8,236 bases of DNA from Chitinophagales bacterium (GTDB taxonomy: Bacteria > Bacteroidota > Bacteroidia > Chitinophagales > Chitinophagaceae), in the NCBI GenBank assembly GCA_025355935.1, contig JANXYS010000267.1, positions 1 through 8,236 of the forward strand, read 5' to 3'. The notes under the pieces are model-generated. The model was not told the DNA's origin and searched no databases. It was given only the letters and a program-made list of their open reading frames with translations. The translations under genes were made by a program, and so were the position numbers. Shown here in pieces: positions 1-7,093 of the stretch. Position 1 is the stretch's first letter; the number at the start of each line of letters is the position of its first letter.

Positions 1-776
1 TGCCAGCTGCGTTTTGTTGTACCGATAGGTTTAAGCTCAGTCCCTGGTTTGTCGTAGCCCCACCCTATCTCATTCGCATTTACAAGTATCCCCGTACCAC
101 CCAGCTTATAATTTTTACCGATCTTGATGGTGACATCATAATCTCCCCATACGCCATAAAATTCCCGCGCAACATAGGGTGTCGGATGCCAGCCCTCATA
201 ATCGTATTCGCACATCTTGGGGTACCATTGGCTCATGCTATATCGTACCTGTGTACGGGGGTTATCTCGACCGCTCCTGCGGATTTGCAAGGGCACCTGC
301 GCTTCAAAGACCATGTCGAAAACCACTGTAGACTTAGGCAAGATTTCTTTCGTGAGGCTTACTTCAAGAATTGTTTCATGGTATTTAAAGGGTTGCGGCA
401 CGCCATTCATCTTTAAGGAAATGATCTTCTGATATCCAATTTCATCTGGTTGCAAGTTTGCAATCCTATCTTTTACCCTCGTATCCCAGTCTGGCCGGCC
501 ACTAATAAGATTCTTTCCGAGTTCCCGACTTCTAACATCCATGCTACTGTTGGGTTGAAAAGCATTCCAGTATAAATGATAGAAAACCTTGTTCAGTTTA
601 TCAGTTGAATTATTAGTGTATGCCAATTTCTGAGTCCCTGTAAATTTGTTTGTGTTTGCGTCAACATCCACTGACATAGTATACTTAACCCGTTGTTGCC
701 ACCTGTCTGGCTGGGCGTACAAATTAAGGAAGATTACTATGAAGGCAGAGGATAAAATTGTTACTTTTAAATGCAT
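1..776 (-). CDS. M1-family metallopeptidase, secreted (3' end outside window; N-terminal 258 codons)
   Basis: This reading frame is open from an ATG at 776 to the left edge, so only the N-terminal 258 residues are present. Residues 1-22 form a signal peptide (hydrophobic core, then a likely cut after 'LYA' before Gln), implying export to the periplasm or beyond. What follows matches the N-terminal beta domain of Bacteroidota M1 (gluzincin) peptidases as I recall them: 'FTGTQKLAYTNNS' (45-57), 'KVFYHLYWNAFQPNS' (63-77), 'VRSREL', 'RVKDRI', 'RRSGR' (166-170), 'YSMSQWYPKMCEYDYEGWHP' (179-198) and 'REFYGVWGDYDV' (204-215). The zinc site (HExxH plus a distal Glu) and the GxMEN exopeptidase motif would lie beyond the edge, so activity cannot be confirmed. 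It follows the M28 gene by 50 bp on the same strand, suggesting a joint role in degrading exported or environmental peptides. No Shine-Dalgarno is evident. Confidence 0.88.
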   Translation of the reverse strand, partial: MHLKVTILSSAFIVIFLNLYAQPDRWQQRVKYTMSVDVDANTNKFTGTQKLAYTNNSTDKLNKVFYHLYWNAFQPNSSMDVRSRELGKNLISGRPDWDTRVKDRIANLQPDEIGYQKIISLKMNGVPQPFKYHETILEVSLTKEILPKSTVVFDMVFEAQVPLQIRRSGRDNPRTQVRYSMSQWYPKMCEYDYEGWHPTPYVAREFYGVWGDYDVTIKIGKNYKLGGTGILVNANEIGWGYDKPGTELKPIGTTKRSW

Positions 777-826
777 GCTTAGGTGTTATTTCAAAGTGTT
801 TTAAAGTGTAATTACTGGTTGATCGA

Positions 827-1978
827 CTACTTGCCCATTAGTTTTTCGTTGAAGGATATTAGCAGTTTGAAAAGATCTTCATATTCGGTTAAGGGGAGAG
901 TTGCGGCTATATCAAAAATATTGTGGTAAGCTTTTATGCCGCCCAATGTGTAAAAGAAAAACGCGGGAACTCCCTTCTCAGAAAAGAAGTAATGATCACT
1001 ATTAGGAGCCTTACCACGAGCGTTAATCTTTACAAGTAATTTTTGCTGGTCATTAACTTCATTCATCATTGCGAATTCTTTAGGAAATTCACTTGCATTC
1101 ACCACCGTTATACCTTCTTCGCCTGTGCCTGCAAGATCAGTATTGATAAGAAAACGAATATTTTTTAAAGGGACAAGAGGATGTTCAGTGAAATACCTGG
1201 AACCTTTTAAACCTGCCTCCTCGCCTCCAAAACAAATAAAGCCGATGCTATACTTCTGGGGATTTTTCGCGTAATATCGTGCAAGGTTTAGTAAAAGTGA
1301 AATCCCACTTGCATTGTCATTAGCACCCGGAAAATAAGTGTCTTTCCCCATGCCACCCAAGTGATCATAATGAGCTGTAATAAAAATAAAGGAATCAGGA
1401 TTTTGTAATCCTTTTACCATCGAGCATACATTGAGAGCTTTAAAGTTCCTATCAACTTCATTTTCAATATTAATATTGAAAGAGCGTGGCGGGCCAGACA
1501 ATATTTTATTGATTATCTCTATGCTGGTAAAGTCCGCTGCGTTTTCATCTACAGACCAGGTAAGTTTTTCTTTTAGTCTTACAAACACTCTTGATTTTGG
1601 GTTAACAAAAGAATTGCTGTCAGACTGGGTGAGATCGCCGTGCGCCTTTATACCCCGGCTTCCGGGGGATATGATAAAGTCTTTGCCTGGGATAAGCTTT
1701 TTGCCGTTAAGGCTAACCATCATCTTACCAGGGAATGTATTTACGCTATAGGTAAAAGATTGCAGATAGTTTGTCCCTGACAAAGGCACAAGACCAAATT
1801 CTTTAAACCGGTTGTTGATGTAACCGGCAGCTTTTACCATACCGTTTTTCGTATAGCCGCGCCCCCAGAAGATGGGCGCCGTGAGCGTGTCTACAACTTG
1901 TTTTCCAAAAGCGCGGTCCTGCGCGTTTACACGGAAGCTAAATACCAGAAGTAAAATAAGTATGTGGTGTTTCTTCAT
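827..1978 (-). CDS. Secreted M28-family zinc aminopeptidase/peptidase
   Basis: A 383-residue zinc-dependent exopeptidase of family M28, predicted to release N-terminal residues from peptides outside the cytoplasm. Residues 1-20 are a signal peptide ending 'RVNAQ'. The N-terminal third (about 25-190) is a less conserved lead-in; no clear PA or PDZ domain stands out. The catalytic domain spans about 195-380 and keeps the full metal site: 'TAHYDH' (H203, D205), 'GANDNASG' with bridging D221, 'GGEEAGLKGS' with catalytic-base E253 and ligand E254, 'NTDLAG' with D281, and 'YHNIFD' with H352. 'NSDHYFF' (326-332) is also typical. The start 15 bp after the rsmI stop is supported by the signal peptide directly following. 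The order rsmI - M28 - M1 on one strand suggests read-through. The family call is firm; substrate preference is not visible. Confidence 0.94.
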   Translation of the reverse strand: MKKHHILILLLVFSFRVNAQDRAFGKQVVDTLTAPIFWGRGYTKNGMVKAAGYINNRFKEFGLVPLSGTNYLQSFTYSVNTFPGKMMVSLNGKKLIPGKDFIISPGSRGIKAHGDLTQSDSNSFVNPKSRVFVRLKEKLTWSVDENAADFTSIEIINKILSGPPRSFNINIENEVDRNFKALNVCSMVKGLQNPDSFIFITAHYDHLGGMGKDTYFPGANDNASGISLLLNLARYYAKNPQKYSIGFICFGGEEAGLKGSRYFTEHPLVPLKNIRFLINTDLAGTGEEGITVVNASEFPKEFAMMNEVNDQQKLLVKINARGKAPNSDHYFFSEKGVPAFFFYTLGGIKAYHNIFDIAATLPLTEYEDLFKLLISFNEKLMGK

Positions 1979-1993
1979 AATTAATATCCAATA

Positions 1994-2683
1994 TCAAATA
2001 GGTTTTCGTCCAGGGTTATCCGCTGCACCGCCAACAACAATTACTATTTCACCCTTAACCGTTTTGGCTTCAAAGTAAGCCATCACTTCCAGCAAAGAAC
2101 CGCGCCTGTTTTCTTCAAATTTCTTGGTTAACTCACGGCTAATGCAACAAGGGCGGTCTTCGCCAAAATATTCTATAAAATCTTTCAGGGTTCGTAAAAG
2201 ACGCATCGGGCTTTCATAAAATACCATTGTACGATCTTCAGTCGCCATTCTTTTTAAAAAGGTTTGCCGGCCCTTTTTTAATGGCAGGAAACCTTCAAAA
2301 CAAAAGCTGTTAATCGGCAGGCCACTGTTTACCAATGCAGGCACAAATGCGGTAGCGCCTGGCAGGCATTCAACCCTGATATCATTTTTTACACATTCAC
2401 GCACCAATAAAAACGCCGGGTCACTTATCCCCGGGGTACCCGCATCCGTAAGAAGTGCAATCGTTTTGCCGGCCGTCATCTGGTCGGTAAGGTGTGAAAT
2501 AATTTTATGTTCGTTATGTTGATGGTAGGGTGATATAGGTTTCTTTATTTGGTAATGGTTCAGCAATACACCGGAGGTTCGGGTATCCTCCGCTAAAATA
2601 AGGTCTACGCTTTTTAATACCTCCACCGCCCTGAAAGTGATGTCGGCAAGATTTCCGATTGGTGTGGGAACAATATAGAGCAT
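1994..2683 (-). CDS. rsmI: 16S rRNA (cytidine(1402)-2'-O)-methyltransferase RsmI
   Basis: This enzyme methylates the 2'-O of C1402 in the ribosomal P-site region using S-adenosylmethionine, acting on the 30S subunit in the cytoplasm. At 229 residues it matches the short Bacteroidota form; the E. coli protein is about 286. It is a tetrapyrrole-methylase-fold protein with the expected blocks: 'VPTPIGNLADIT' (5-16), 'LAEDTRTSGVLL' (30-41), 'TDAGTPGISDPA' (79-90), 'LPGATA' (107-112), 'FEGFLP' (129-134), 'YESPMR' (156-161), 'RELTKKFEE' (183-191) and 'KGEIVIVVGG' near the end. Two consensus histidines, in YESPHR and RELTKxHEE as I recall them, are Met160 and Phe189 here. It starts 80 bp after purS, with no strong ribosome binding site. 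Family assignment is secure. Confidence 0.96.
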   Translation of the reverse strand: MLYIVPTPIGNLADITFRAVEVLKSVDLILAEDTRTSGVLLNHYQIKKPISPYHQHNEHKIISHLTDQMTAGKTIALLTDAGTPGISDPAFLLVRECVKNDIRVECLPGATAFVPALVNSGLPINSFCFEGFLPLKKGRQTFLKRMATEDRTMVFYESPMRLLRTLKDFIEYFGEDRPCCISRELTKKFEENRRGSLLEVMAYFEAKTVKGEIVIVVGGAADNPGRKPI

Positions 2684-2763
2684 ACGAGGAGAAGTGATGA
2701 TAGGATACAGGTCATGCCAGATTTGCCGTACGTCGTAATTAACGGCTTTCGAATCAACGTACT

Positions 2764-3009
2764 TTAGTTTATGGAGATTTCGAACATTTCCATTACCTGG
2801 TTAGCAAGCAATTTTTTTGCCGCATCTTCCGCGATCGTTTTCGCCGCCTCAGCAGATGCTGCCTCTACCTGCAACGTAATGTTTTTCCCAATTCGTACGT
2901 CTTTGATTTCGCTTAAACCAAGATTACCTAAACCGCTCATCACAGCCTTACCTTGTGGATCAAGTAGTTCTTTAAGAGGCATTATTTTAACCTGTGCTGT
3001 ATATATCAT
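2764..3009 (-). CDS. purS: Phosphoribosylformylglycinamidine synthase subunit PurS
   Basis: The small subunit of the three-part FGAM synthase (PurL-PurQ-PurS), which in purine synthesis converts FGAR plus glutamine and ATP to FGAM; PurS dimers bridge the glutaminase PurQ and the synthetase PurL. The 81 residues fit the family's usual length of about 80. Visible marks are the first beta strand 'YTAQVKI', 'LLDPQGKAV' (15-23), 'LGNLGLSEIKDVRIGK' (26-41) and the C-terminal 'LLANQVMEMFEISI'. The ATG at 3009 is chosen because it keeps the conserved first strand; the next ATG, at 2982, would remove the pssA overlap but cut that strand off. The gene overlaps the last 23 bp of pssA in another frame, suggesting translational coupling. 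purQ and purL are not in the window. Presence of PurS implies the small-PurL system rather than the fused large PurL. Confidence 0.95.
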   Translation of the reverse strand: MIYTAQVKIMPLKELLDPQGKAVMSGLGNLGLSEIKDVRIGKNITLQVEAASAEAAKTIAEDAAKKLLANQVMEMFEISIN

Positions 3010-3769
3010 TCCTGTTGTTTTTGAATATCAAAGATAAAATAATGTAAACGATAAAAATAATGGGTACCGCAATCCATTGAAGTAATAATATAGCCACGAG
3101 TGAAATGCCGAGCAATATGAGCTTCGGCAGATTACTTTTAATGGACAGATCGTTAAACTTTAGCGCCATCAGCGGTAACTTGCTAACCATTAGCCAGCAA
3201 ATGACGATAATTAGGCCATATAAAAACCATTTATTCAGCAATAAATTAACCATTCCTGTACTTTCGCTGTTCCAATAAATAAGTGGAAAGGAGGCTATGA
3301 GCAATCCGGCGGCTGGAATTGGGACCCCCTTAAAGCCATATTCCTGCGATTGATCAAGATTAAACCTGGCAAGACGGTAGGCACCGGCGGCAGCGATAAA
3401 TAACGAAGGTAAAAGCCAGAGTATCGAAATATCCAGTCCGTCTTCCTCTTTTGCAAAACTCATTCTTAAAAACTGGTAGATGATCAGTGAAGGAGCCACG
3501 CCAAAACTCACCACGTCGGCAAGTGAATCCAGCTGTTTACCCATTTCTGAAGTTGCTTTAAAGAGCCGGGCAACAAATCCATCAAGGAAATCGATTACGG
3601 CAGCAATAGCAATAAACAGGGAAGCCATCCAGATTTTCTCAGGCACGTTCACAAACTGTGCCCCGTCAGGATTATACTGTATTACTATGCCATTCTGGAG
3701 TATTACAATGATCGCCAGGCACCCGAAGACGAGATTTAGTAACGTAAAAATGTTAGGGATTTGTTTCAT
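2987..3769 (-). CDS. pssA: CDP-diacylglycerol--serine O-phosphatidyltransferase
   Basis: Phosphatidylserine synthase of the integral-membrane CDP-alcohol phosphatidyltransferase family. It transfers the phosphatidyl group from CDP-diacylglycerol to serine, the first step towards phosphatidylethanolamine, in the inner membrane. The signature DGx2ARx8Gx3Dx3D is complete: D63, G64, A67, R68, G77, D81 and D85. The start 'MKQIPNIFTLLNLVFGC' is the usual N-terminus of this family. Roughly seven or eight hydrophobic segments are visible (about 8-25, 44-62, 113-131, 150-166, 179-196, 214-232, 233-250). At 260 residues it is of normal size for Bacteroidota. Related enzymes make phosphatidylglycerophosphate or phosphatidylcholine, but the N-terminal sequence and length favour PssA. 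Its stop lies inside purS (23-bp overlap), and it begins 55 bp after pepP on the same strand. Confidence 0.93.
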   Translation of the reverse strand: MKQIPNIFTLLNLVFGCLAIIVILQNGIVIQYNPDGAQFVNVPEKIWMASLFIAIAAVIDFLDGFVARLFKATSEMGKQLDSLADVVSFGVAPSLIIYQFLRMSFAKEEDGLDISILWLLPSLFIAAAGAYRLARFNLDQSQEYGFKGVPIPAAGLLIASFPLIYWNSESTGMVNLLLNKWFLYGLIIVICWLMVSKLPLMALKFNDLSIKSNLPKLILLGISLVAILLLQWIAVPIIFIVYIILSLIFKNNRNDIYSTG

Positions 3770-3824
3770 AATATGCTGACTACTTTTTATACCCCCAATT
3801 AAGTTAAGGGAAAATTCTAAAGAG

Positions 3825-5117
3825 CTATTTCTGCTTCATCAGGCCTTCGATGTCTTCAGCAGTAATTGGAATATTTTTCATAAGGTCTTTATTACCGTTT
3901 TTTGTAATCCAGAAATTATTTTCGATTCTGATACCCATTTGCTCCTCTTCAATGTAAATACCCGGTTCGACGGTAAATACCATTCCGGCTTTGATAGGTT
4001 CTGTCCGGGTGCCCAGGTCATGTACATCAATCCCCAGGTGATGAGAAATGCCATGGTACAGGTATTTCCTGTAGGCCCTGTTCTCAGGATCTTCATTGCG
4101 CACATCGGCTTTCTTCAGCAAGCCGATTTTCTGGAATATAATCGTTGCTTCCTCTCCAACCCTCTCTGTATAATCTAAAATGCTAATGCCCGGCCTTAAT
4201 ATGGAGGCTGCAAAATGATGTAGATGTAAACAGGCATTGTAAACCGTCTTCTGCCTGCGTGTGAATTTTCCATTCACCGGTACGGTACGTGTGAGATCGG
4301 CGCAATAATTCCCGTACTCTGCGCCAAAATCCATAAGGATTAACTCACCGTCCTTGCACTCCCGGTTATTTTCAACATAGTGGAGCGTTCTCGCACGATC
4401 ACCACTAGCAATGATAGATCCATACGCCATCCCTGTAGCACGTTGAGAAAGGAAAGAATGATATATTTCTGCCTCAATCTCGTATTCCATCACACCCGGT
4501 TTTATAAATTTCAGAACCCGGTTAAAAGCAGTATCGGTAATATCGATGGCCTTTTGCAGTACCTCTACTTCCAGTGCTGATTTTACTGAGCGGAGCTCTT
4601 TCAATAATTTAGCACTTCGCCTGTAATTATGAAGTGGGTAGCGTTGTTTCATAACCTCTGCGTACCGGTAATCGCGTACAGCCACCATGTTCGACTTCCG
4701 GTCATTCTCATTACTATTAAGATAAATATTTTCGGCAATGTGTATCCAGGGCTGAAGCAATCCATCAAGTACGTCAAGCCACACGATCATCTGAATACCT
4801 GAAACTGCCTGCGCTTCGTGTACCCTGAGACGATGACCATCCCATTTTTCTTTTAATTCGTTTGGTCGAACCAATACCAGCACTTCCCTGTATTTTGCAT
4901 CAGGATTTCCCGGGAATAACACCAACATCGAATCCTCCTGTTCAATACCGGTTAGCCAAAAAAGGTCAGAGTTCTGTTTAAATTTATAGAGTGCATCTCC
5001 GTTAGAGGGGAGTTCATCGTTACTGTTGAAAATAGCGATCGAATTTTTATCCATTTTATCCGTAAACCTTTTCCTGTTTTCAATAAAAAGATCAGGATTT
5101 AGTGGCAGATACTTCAT
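3825..5117 (-). CDS. pepP: Xaa-Pro aminopeptidase (M24B, aminopeptidase P)
   Basis: A cytoplasmic dimetal exopeptidase that removes the N-terminal residue when proline is second, helping to recycle peptides. The 430-residue protein has no signal peptide. Residues about 5-150 are the aminopeptidase P N-terminal domain ('NSNDELPSNGDALYKFKQNS', 'FWLTGIEQEDSMLVLFPG'). Residues about 175-415 form the pita-bread M24 domain. The five metal ligands are present: D263 ('MDFGAEYG'), D274 ('YCADLTRTVPVNG'), H359 ('HGISHHLGIDVHDLG'), E384 ('FTVEPGIYI') and E399 ('GIRIEN'). H246 ('TLHYVENN') and H366 match the substrate-site histidines of the family. It is the first gene of the minus-strand run and faces pckA across a 269-bp gap, so its promoter should lie there. 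Prolidase is a possible alternative, but the N-terminal domain and length favour PepP. Confidence 0.95.
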   Translation of the reverse strand: MKYLPLNPDLFIENRKRFTDKMDKNSIAIFNSNDELPSNGDALYKFKQNSDLFWLTGIEQEDSMLVLFPGNPDAKYREVLVLVRPNELKEKWDGHRLRVHEAQAVSGIQMIVWLDVLDGLLQPWIHIAENIYLNSNENDRKSNMVAVRDYRYAEVMKQRYPLHNYRRSAKLLKELRSVKSALEVEVLQKAIDITDTAFNRVLKFIKPGVMEYEIEAEIYHSFLSQRATGMAYGSIIASGDRARTLHYVENNRECKDGELILMDFGAEYGNYCADLTRTVPVNGKFTRRQKTVYNACLHLHHFAASILRPGISILDYTERVGEEATIIFQKIGLLKKADVRNEDPENRAYRKYLYHGISHHLGIDVHDLGTRTEPIKAGMVFTVEPGIYIEEEQMGIRIENNFWITKNGNKDLMKNIPITAEDIEGLMKQK

Positions 5118-5386
5118 GTGTTGTATTTAGGATGGCAGGAAAATACTAAAATGCAATATACGTTTTAATAAGAAGTGCTCTAAAGAGCGTACTCAAGAAA
5201 TATTTTTAAAAAATAACTTCGGTTCAACATTTCTCAACATTCGTAATACGGCATTCAAAAAACATTATAAGGTTTAGAATTTTCAACAAGGTTTTAGCCA
5301 AATTACTGAAGAAGTCACGTGTTAGGGCATGGCTTCCGAAAAAAAAAACAAGAAGCTAAATATTACCTTTACTGCTTCACTAAAAG
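5118..5386. promoter_or_regulatory. Divergent intergenic region between pepP and pckA
   Basis: This AT-rich 269-bp stretch must hold the start signals for pepP (minus) and pckA (plus), because no other gene precedes either. I found no confident match to the Bacteroidota promoter consensus (TTG, about 20 bp, TAnnTTTG) on the plus strand; TACCTTTA at 5364-5371 is a near miss but lacks a partner at -33 and lies only 16 bp before pckA. Visible structure comprises a perfect dyad at 5177-5188, the 8-mer TCAACATT at 5224-5231 and again at 5234-5241 (10 bp apart), TCAACA at 5283-5288, CACGTG at 5316-5321 and a run of ten A at 5339-5348. The promoter role follows from gene layout, not from a recognised site. 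Confidence 0.5.
5177..5188. repeat. Short perfect inverted repeat (possible operator)
   Basis: GCTCT, a 2-bp spacer (AA), then AGAGC: a perfect 5-bp-arm dyad centred about 65 bp before the pepP start. Its position in a divergent promoter region allows a role as a regulator half-site pair, but so short a dyad also arises by chance. No known operator is recognised. Confidence 0.3.
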
Positions 5387-7000
5387 ATGCTTGCTATGTC
5401 TTTATCTACAATGGCTGAAGCCCCGGTCAGGGCTCTGGCGTCAATGGGCATTTGTCCAACCAAACCCGTACACTACCAACTTTTACCTGATGAACTTGTT
5501 AAGCAATCCATTTACCGGCATGAAGGCGTTTTGAATCACACCGGAGCGCTGCTCATAGAGACCGGCAGATTCACCGGCCGCTGCCCAAAAGACAAATTCA
5601 TTGTAAAGGACGAACTGACTGCTGATACGGTAAACTGGAATGACTTTAACCTGCCGATTGATGAAAAGTATTTCCTTGGGTTGCGCAAAAAGATGACTGA
5701 CTGGCTTTCAAAAAAGGAGTTCTGGGTGAGAGATTGCTATGCATGCGCCGAAGAACAGTATCGTTTAAGCCTTCGAGTGATAAATGAAGATCCTGCCAGC
5801 AACCTTTTTTGTTATAACATGTTTATAAGGCCCACTGAAAATCAATTGGAAGAATTTACTCCGCAGTGGACTCTTATCCAGGCTCCGTCCTTTAAGGCTA
5901 TGCCTGCTCAGGATGGGACCAGGTCTGAAAATTTCGCTATTATAAGCTTTACGCATAAAACCATTCTTATTGGCGGAACAGGCTATACAGGAGAAATGAA
6001 AAAAGGAGTGTTCTCAATGCTTAACTATGTTTTGCCTTTGCGTGCAAAAGTTCTGAGCATGCATTGTAGTGCCAATATGGGAAAGGAAGGAGATACTGCC
6101 ATTTTCTTTGGTTTAAGTGGAACAGGTAAAACTACATTAAGCGCCGATCCGAACCGCGCGTTGATCGGTGACGATGAACATGGTTGGACGAATGATAGCG
6201 TCTTTAATTTCGAAGGCGGCTGTTACGCAAAAACTATCGATTTAAAAGAAGACAAGGAGCCGGAAATTTATCACGCAATCAGGGCCGGCGCGTTAGTTGA
6301 GAATGTAAAGTTTTTGCCCGGAACGAACAGGATTGACTTTAGTTCAAAAGTAATTACAGAAAATACACGGGTTAGTTACCCATTATATTACATCAGCAAT
6401 GCCCTGGAGCCGTCAATTGGCAATACACCAAAAAATATTTTCTTTCTTACAGCAGATGCCTATGGAATTTTTCCTCCAATTAGTAAATTAACTCCGGGCC
6501 AGGCGATGTACCAGTTTATAAGTGGTTATACCGCTAAGGTTGCAGGTACAGAAGCAGGTGTTAAAGAACCACAAAGAACGTTCAGCGCATGTTTTGGTGC
6601 ACCATTTCTCCCCTTGCATCCCGGCCAGTATGCGGAAATGCTTGGAAAGAAGATGAAGGAGCACAATGTAAATATCTGGTTGATAAACACGGGATGGACG
6701 GGCGGCCCGTACGGTGTAGGAGAGAGAATGAAATTGTCCTATACACGTGCAATGATTAGCGCTGCATTAGAGGGTAAACTCGATAAGGTCGATTACATAG
6801 CACATCGTACATTCGGAATGTTGATGCCCGCTGAATGCCCCGGTGTTCCTTCACATTTGTTGAGTCCGAGGCATGCATGGAGCGATGGACAGGAATATGA
6901 TGTAAAAGCAACCGAGCTTGCACAGGAATTTATAAAGAATTTTGAAAAATATAAAGACGGGGTGAGCCAGGAAATTCTGGATGCCGCTCCAAGAGTTTAA
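5387..7000 (+). CDS. pckA: Phosphoenolpyruvate carboxykinase (ATP-dependent)
   Basis: Decarboxylates and phosphorylates oxaloacetate with ATP to give phosphoenolpyruvate, the entry step of gluconeogenesis in the cytoplasm; in some fermenters it runs in the reverse, CO2-fixing direction. The 537 residues match the ATP-type family (about 530-540), not the GTP type. Motifs: 'TGRCPKDKF' (63-71, substrate-binding R65), 'GGTGYTGEMKKG' (196-207, metal-site lysine region), 'SMHCSAN' with H226, the P-loop 'GLSGTGKTT' (242-250), 'LSADP', the metal-binding 'GDDEHGW' (261-267) and 'ENTRVSYP' with R328. An in-frame TAA at 5381-5383 makes 5387 the most upstream possible ATG; in-frame ATGs at 5396 and 5411 are alternatives that keep every conserved block. 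It is transcribed alone, away from pepP, and ends 27 bp before an intrinsic terminator. The call is very secure; only the exact start is open. Confidence 0.97.
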   Translation: MLAMSLSTMAEAPVRALASMGICPTKPVHYQLLPDELVKQSIYRHEGVLNHTGALLIETGRFTGRCPKDKFIVKDELTADTVNWNDFNLPIDEKYFLGLRKKMTDWLSKKEFWVRDCYACAEEQYRLSLRVINEDPASNLFCYNMFIRPTENQLEEFTPQWTLIQAPSFKAMPAQDGTRSENFAIISFTHKTILIGGTGYTGEMKKGVFSMLNYVLPLRAKVLSMHCSANMGKEGDTAIFFGLSGTGKTTLSADPNRALIGDDEHGWTNDSVFNFEGGCYAKTIDLKEDKEPEIYHAIRAGALVENVKFLPGTNRIDFSSKVITENTRVSYPLYYISNALEPSIGNTPKNIFFLTADAYGIFPPISKLTPGQAMYQFISGYTAKVAGTEAGVKEPQRTFSACFGAPFLPLHPGQYAEMLGKKMKEHNVNIWLINTGWTGGPYGVGERMKLSYTRAMISAALEGKLDKVDYIAHRTFGMLMPAECPGVPSHLLSPRHAWSDGQEYDVKATELAQEFIKNFEKYKDGVSQEILDAAPRV

Positions 7001-7026
7001 TTTTTGGAAGTGAAGAGCGAAAATGT

Positions 7027-7053
7027 CCCTGGATTTTCCCGGGGCTTTTTTTT
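7027..7053 (+). terminator. Intrinsic terminator after pckA
   Basis: A hairpin with arms CCCTGG (7027-7032) and CCGGGG (7039-7044), six pairs including one T-G wobble, and a 6-nt loop (ATTTTC). One base later comes a run of eight T (7046-7053). This is the standard rho-independent layout and lies 27 bp past the pckA stop, so pckA probably ends as a single-gene transcript and the next gene needs its own promoter. Confidence 0.85.
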
Positions 7054-7093
7054 GGCACAGTTTTTCTAAGTGTACTTGCCTAAACCTACATGT

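Noticed and set aside
186..432. Plus-strand open frames at 186-416 and 217-432.
   Set aside because: They are shadows of the M1 peptidase gene on the minus strand, whose frame is open across the whole region and matches a known family.
1431..1751. A 106-codon plus-strand open frame.
   Set aside because: It lies opposite the M28 gene, which has a complete catalytic site; no family resemblance or start signal supports the plus-strand frame.
2725..2746. Inverted repeat GCCGT/ACGGC with a 12-nt loop between purS and rsmI.
   Set aside because: Five pairs with a wide loop and no T tract; too weak for a terminator and not matched to a riboswitch.
3878..4580. Several open frames on both strands inside pepP.
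   Set aside because: All are antisense or shifted-frame shadows of the M24 domain coding region.
3816..5188. The 10-mer TCTAAAGAGC occurs at 3816-3825 and 5179-5188, on either side of pepP.
   Set aside because: In 8 kb many 10-mer pairs are expected by chance; there is no longer flanking match and no sign of a mobile element boundary.
7050..7080. A possible Bacteroidota promoter for the glycine-zipper gene (TTTG at 7051-7054, TACTTG near 7073).
   Set aside because: The downstream element matches TAnnTTTG poorly and the upstream element sits in the terminator T run; not distinguishable from chance.
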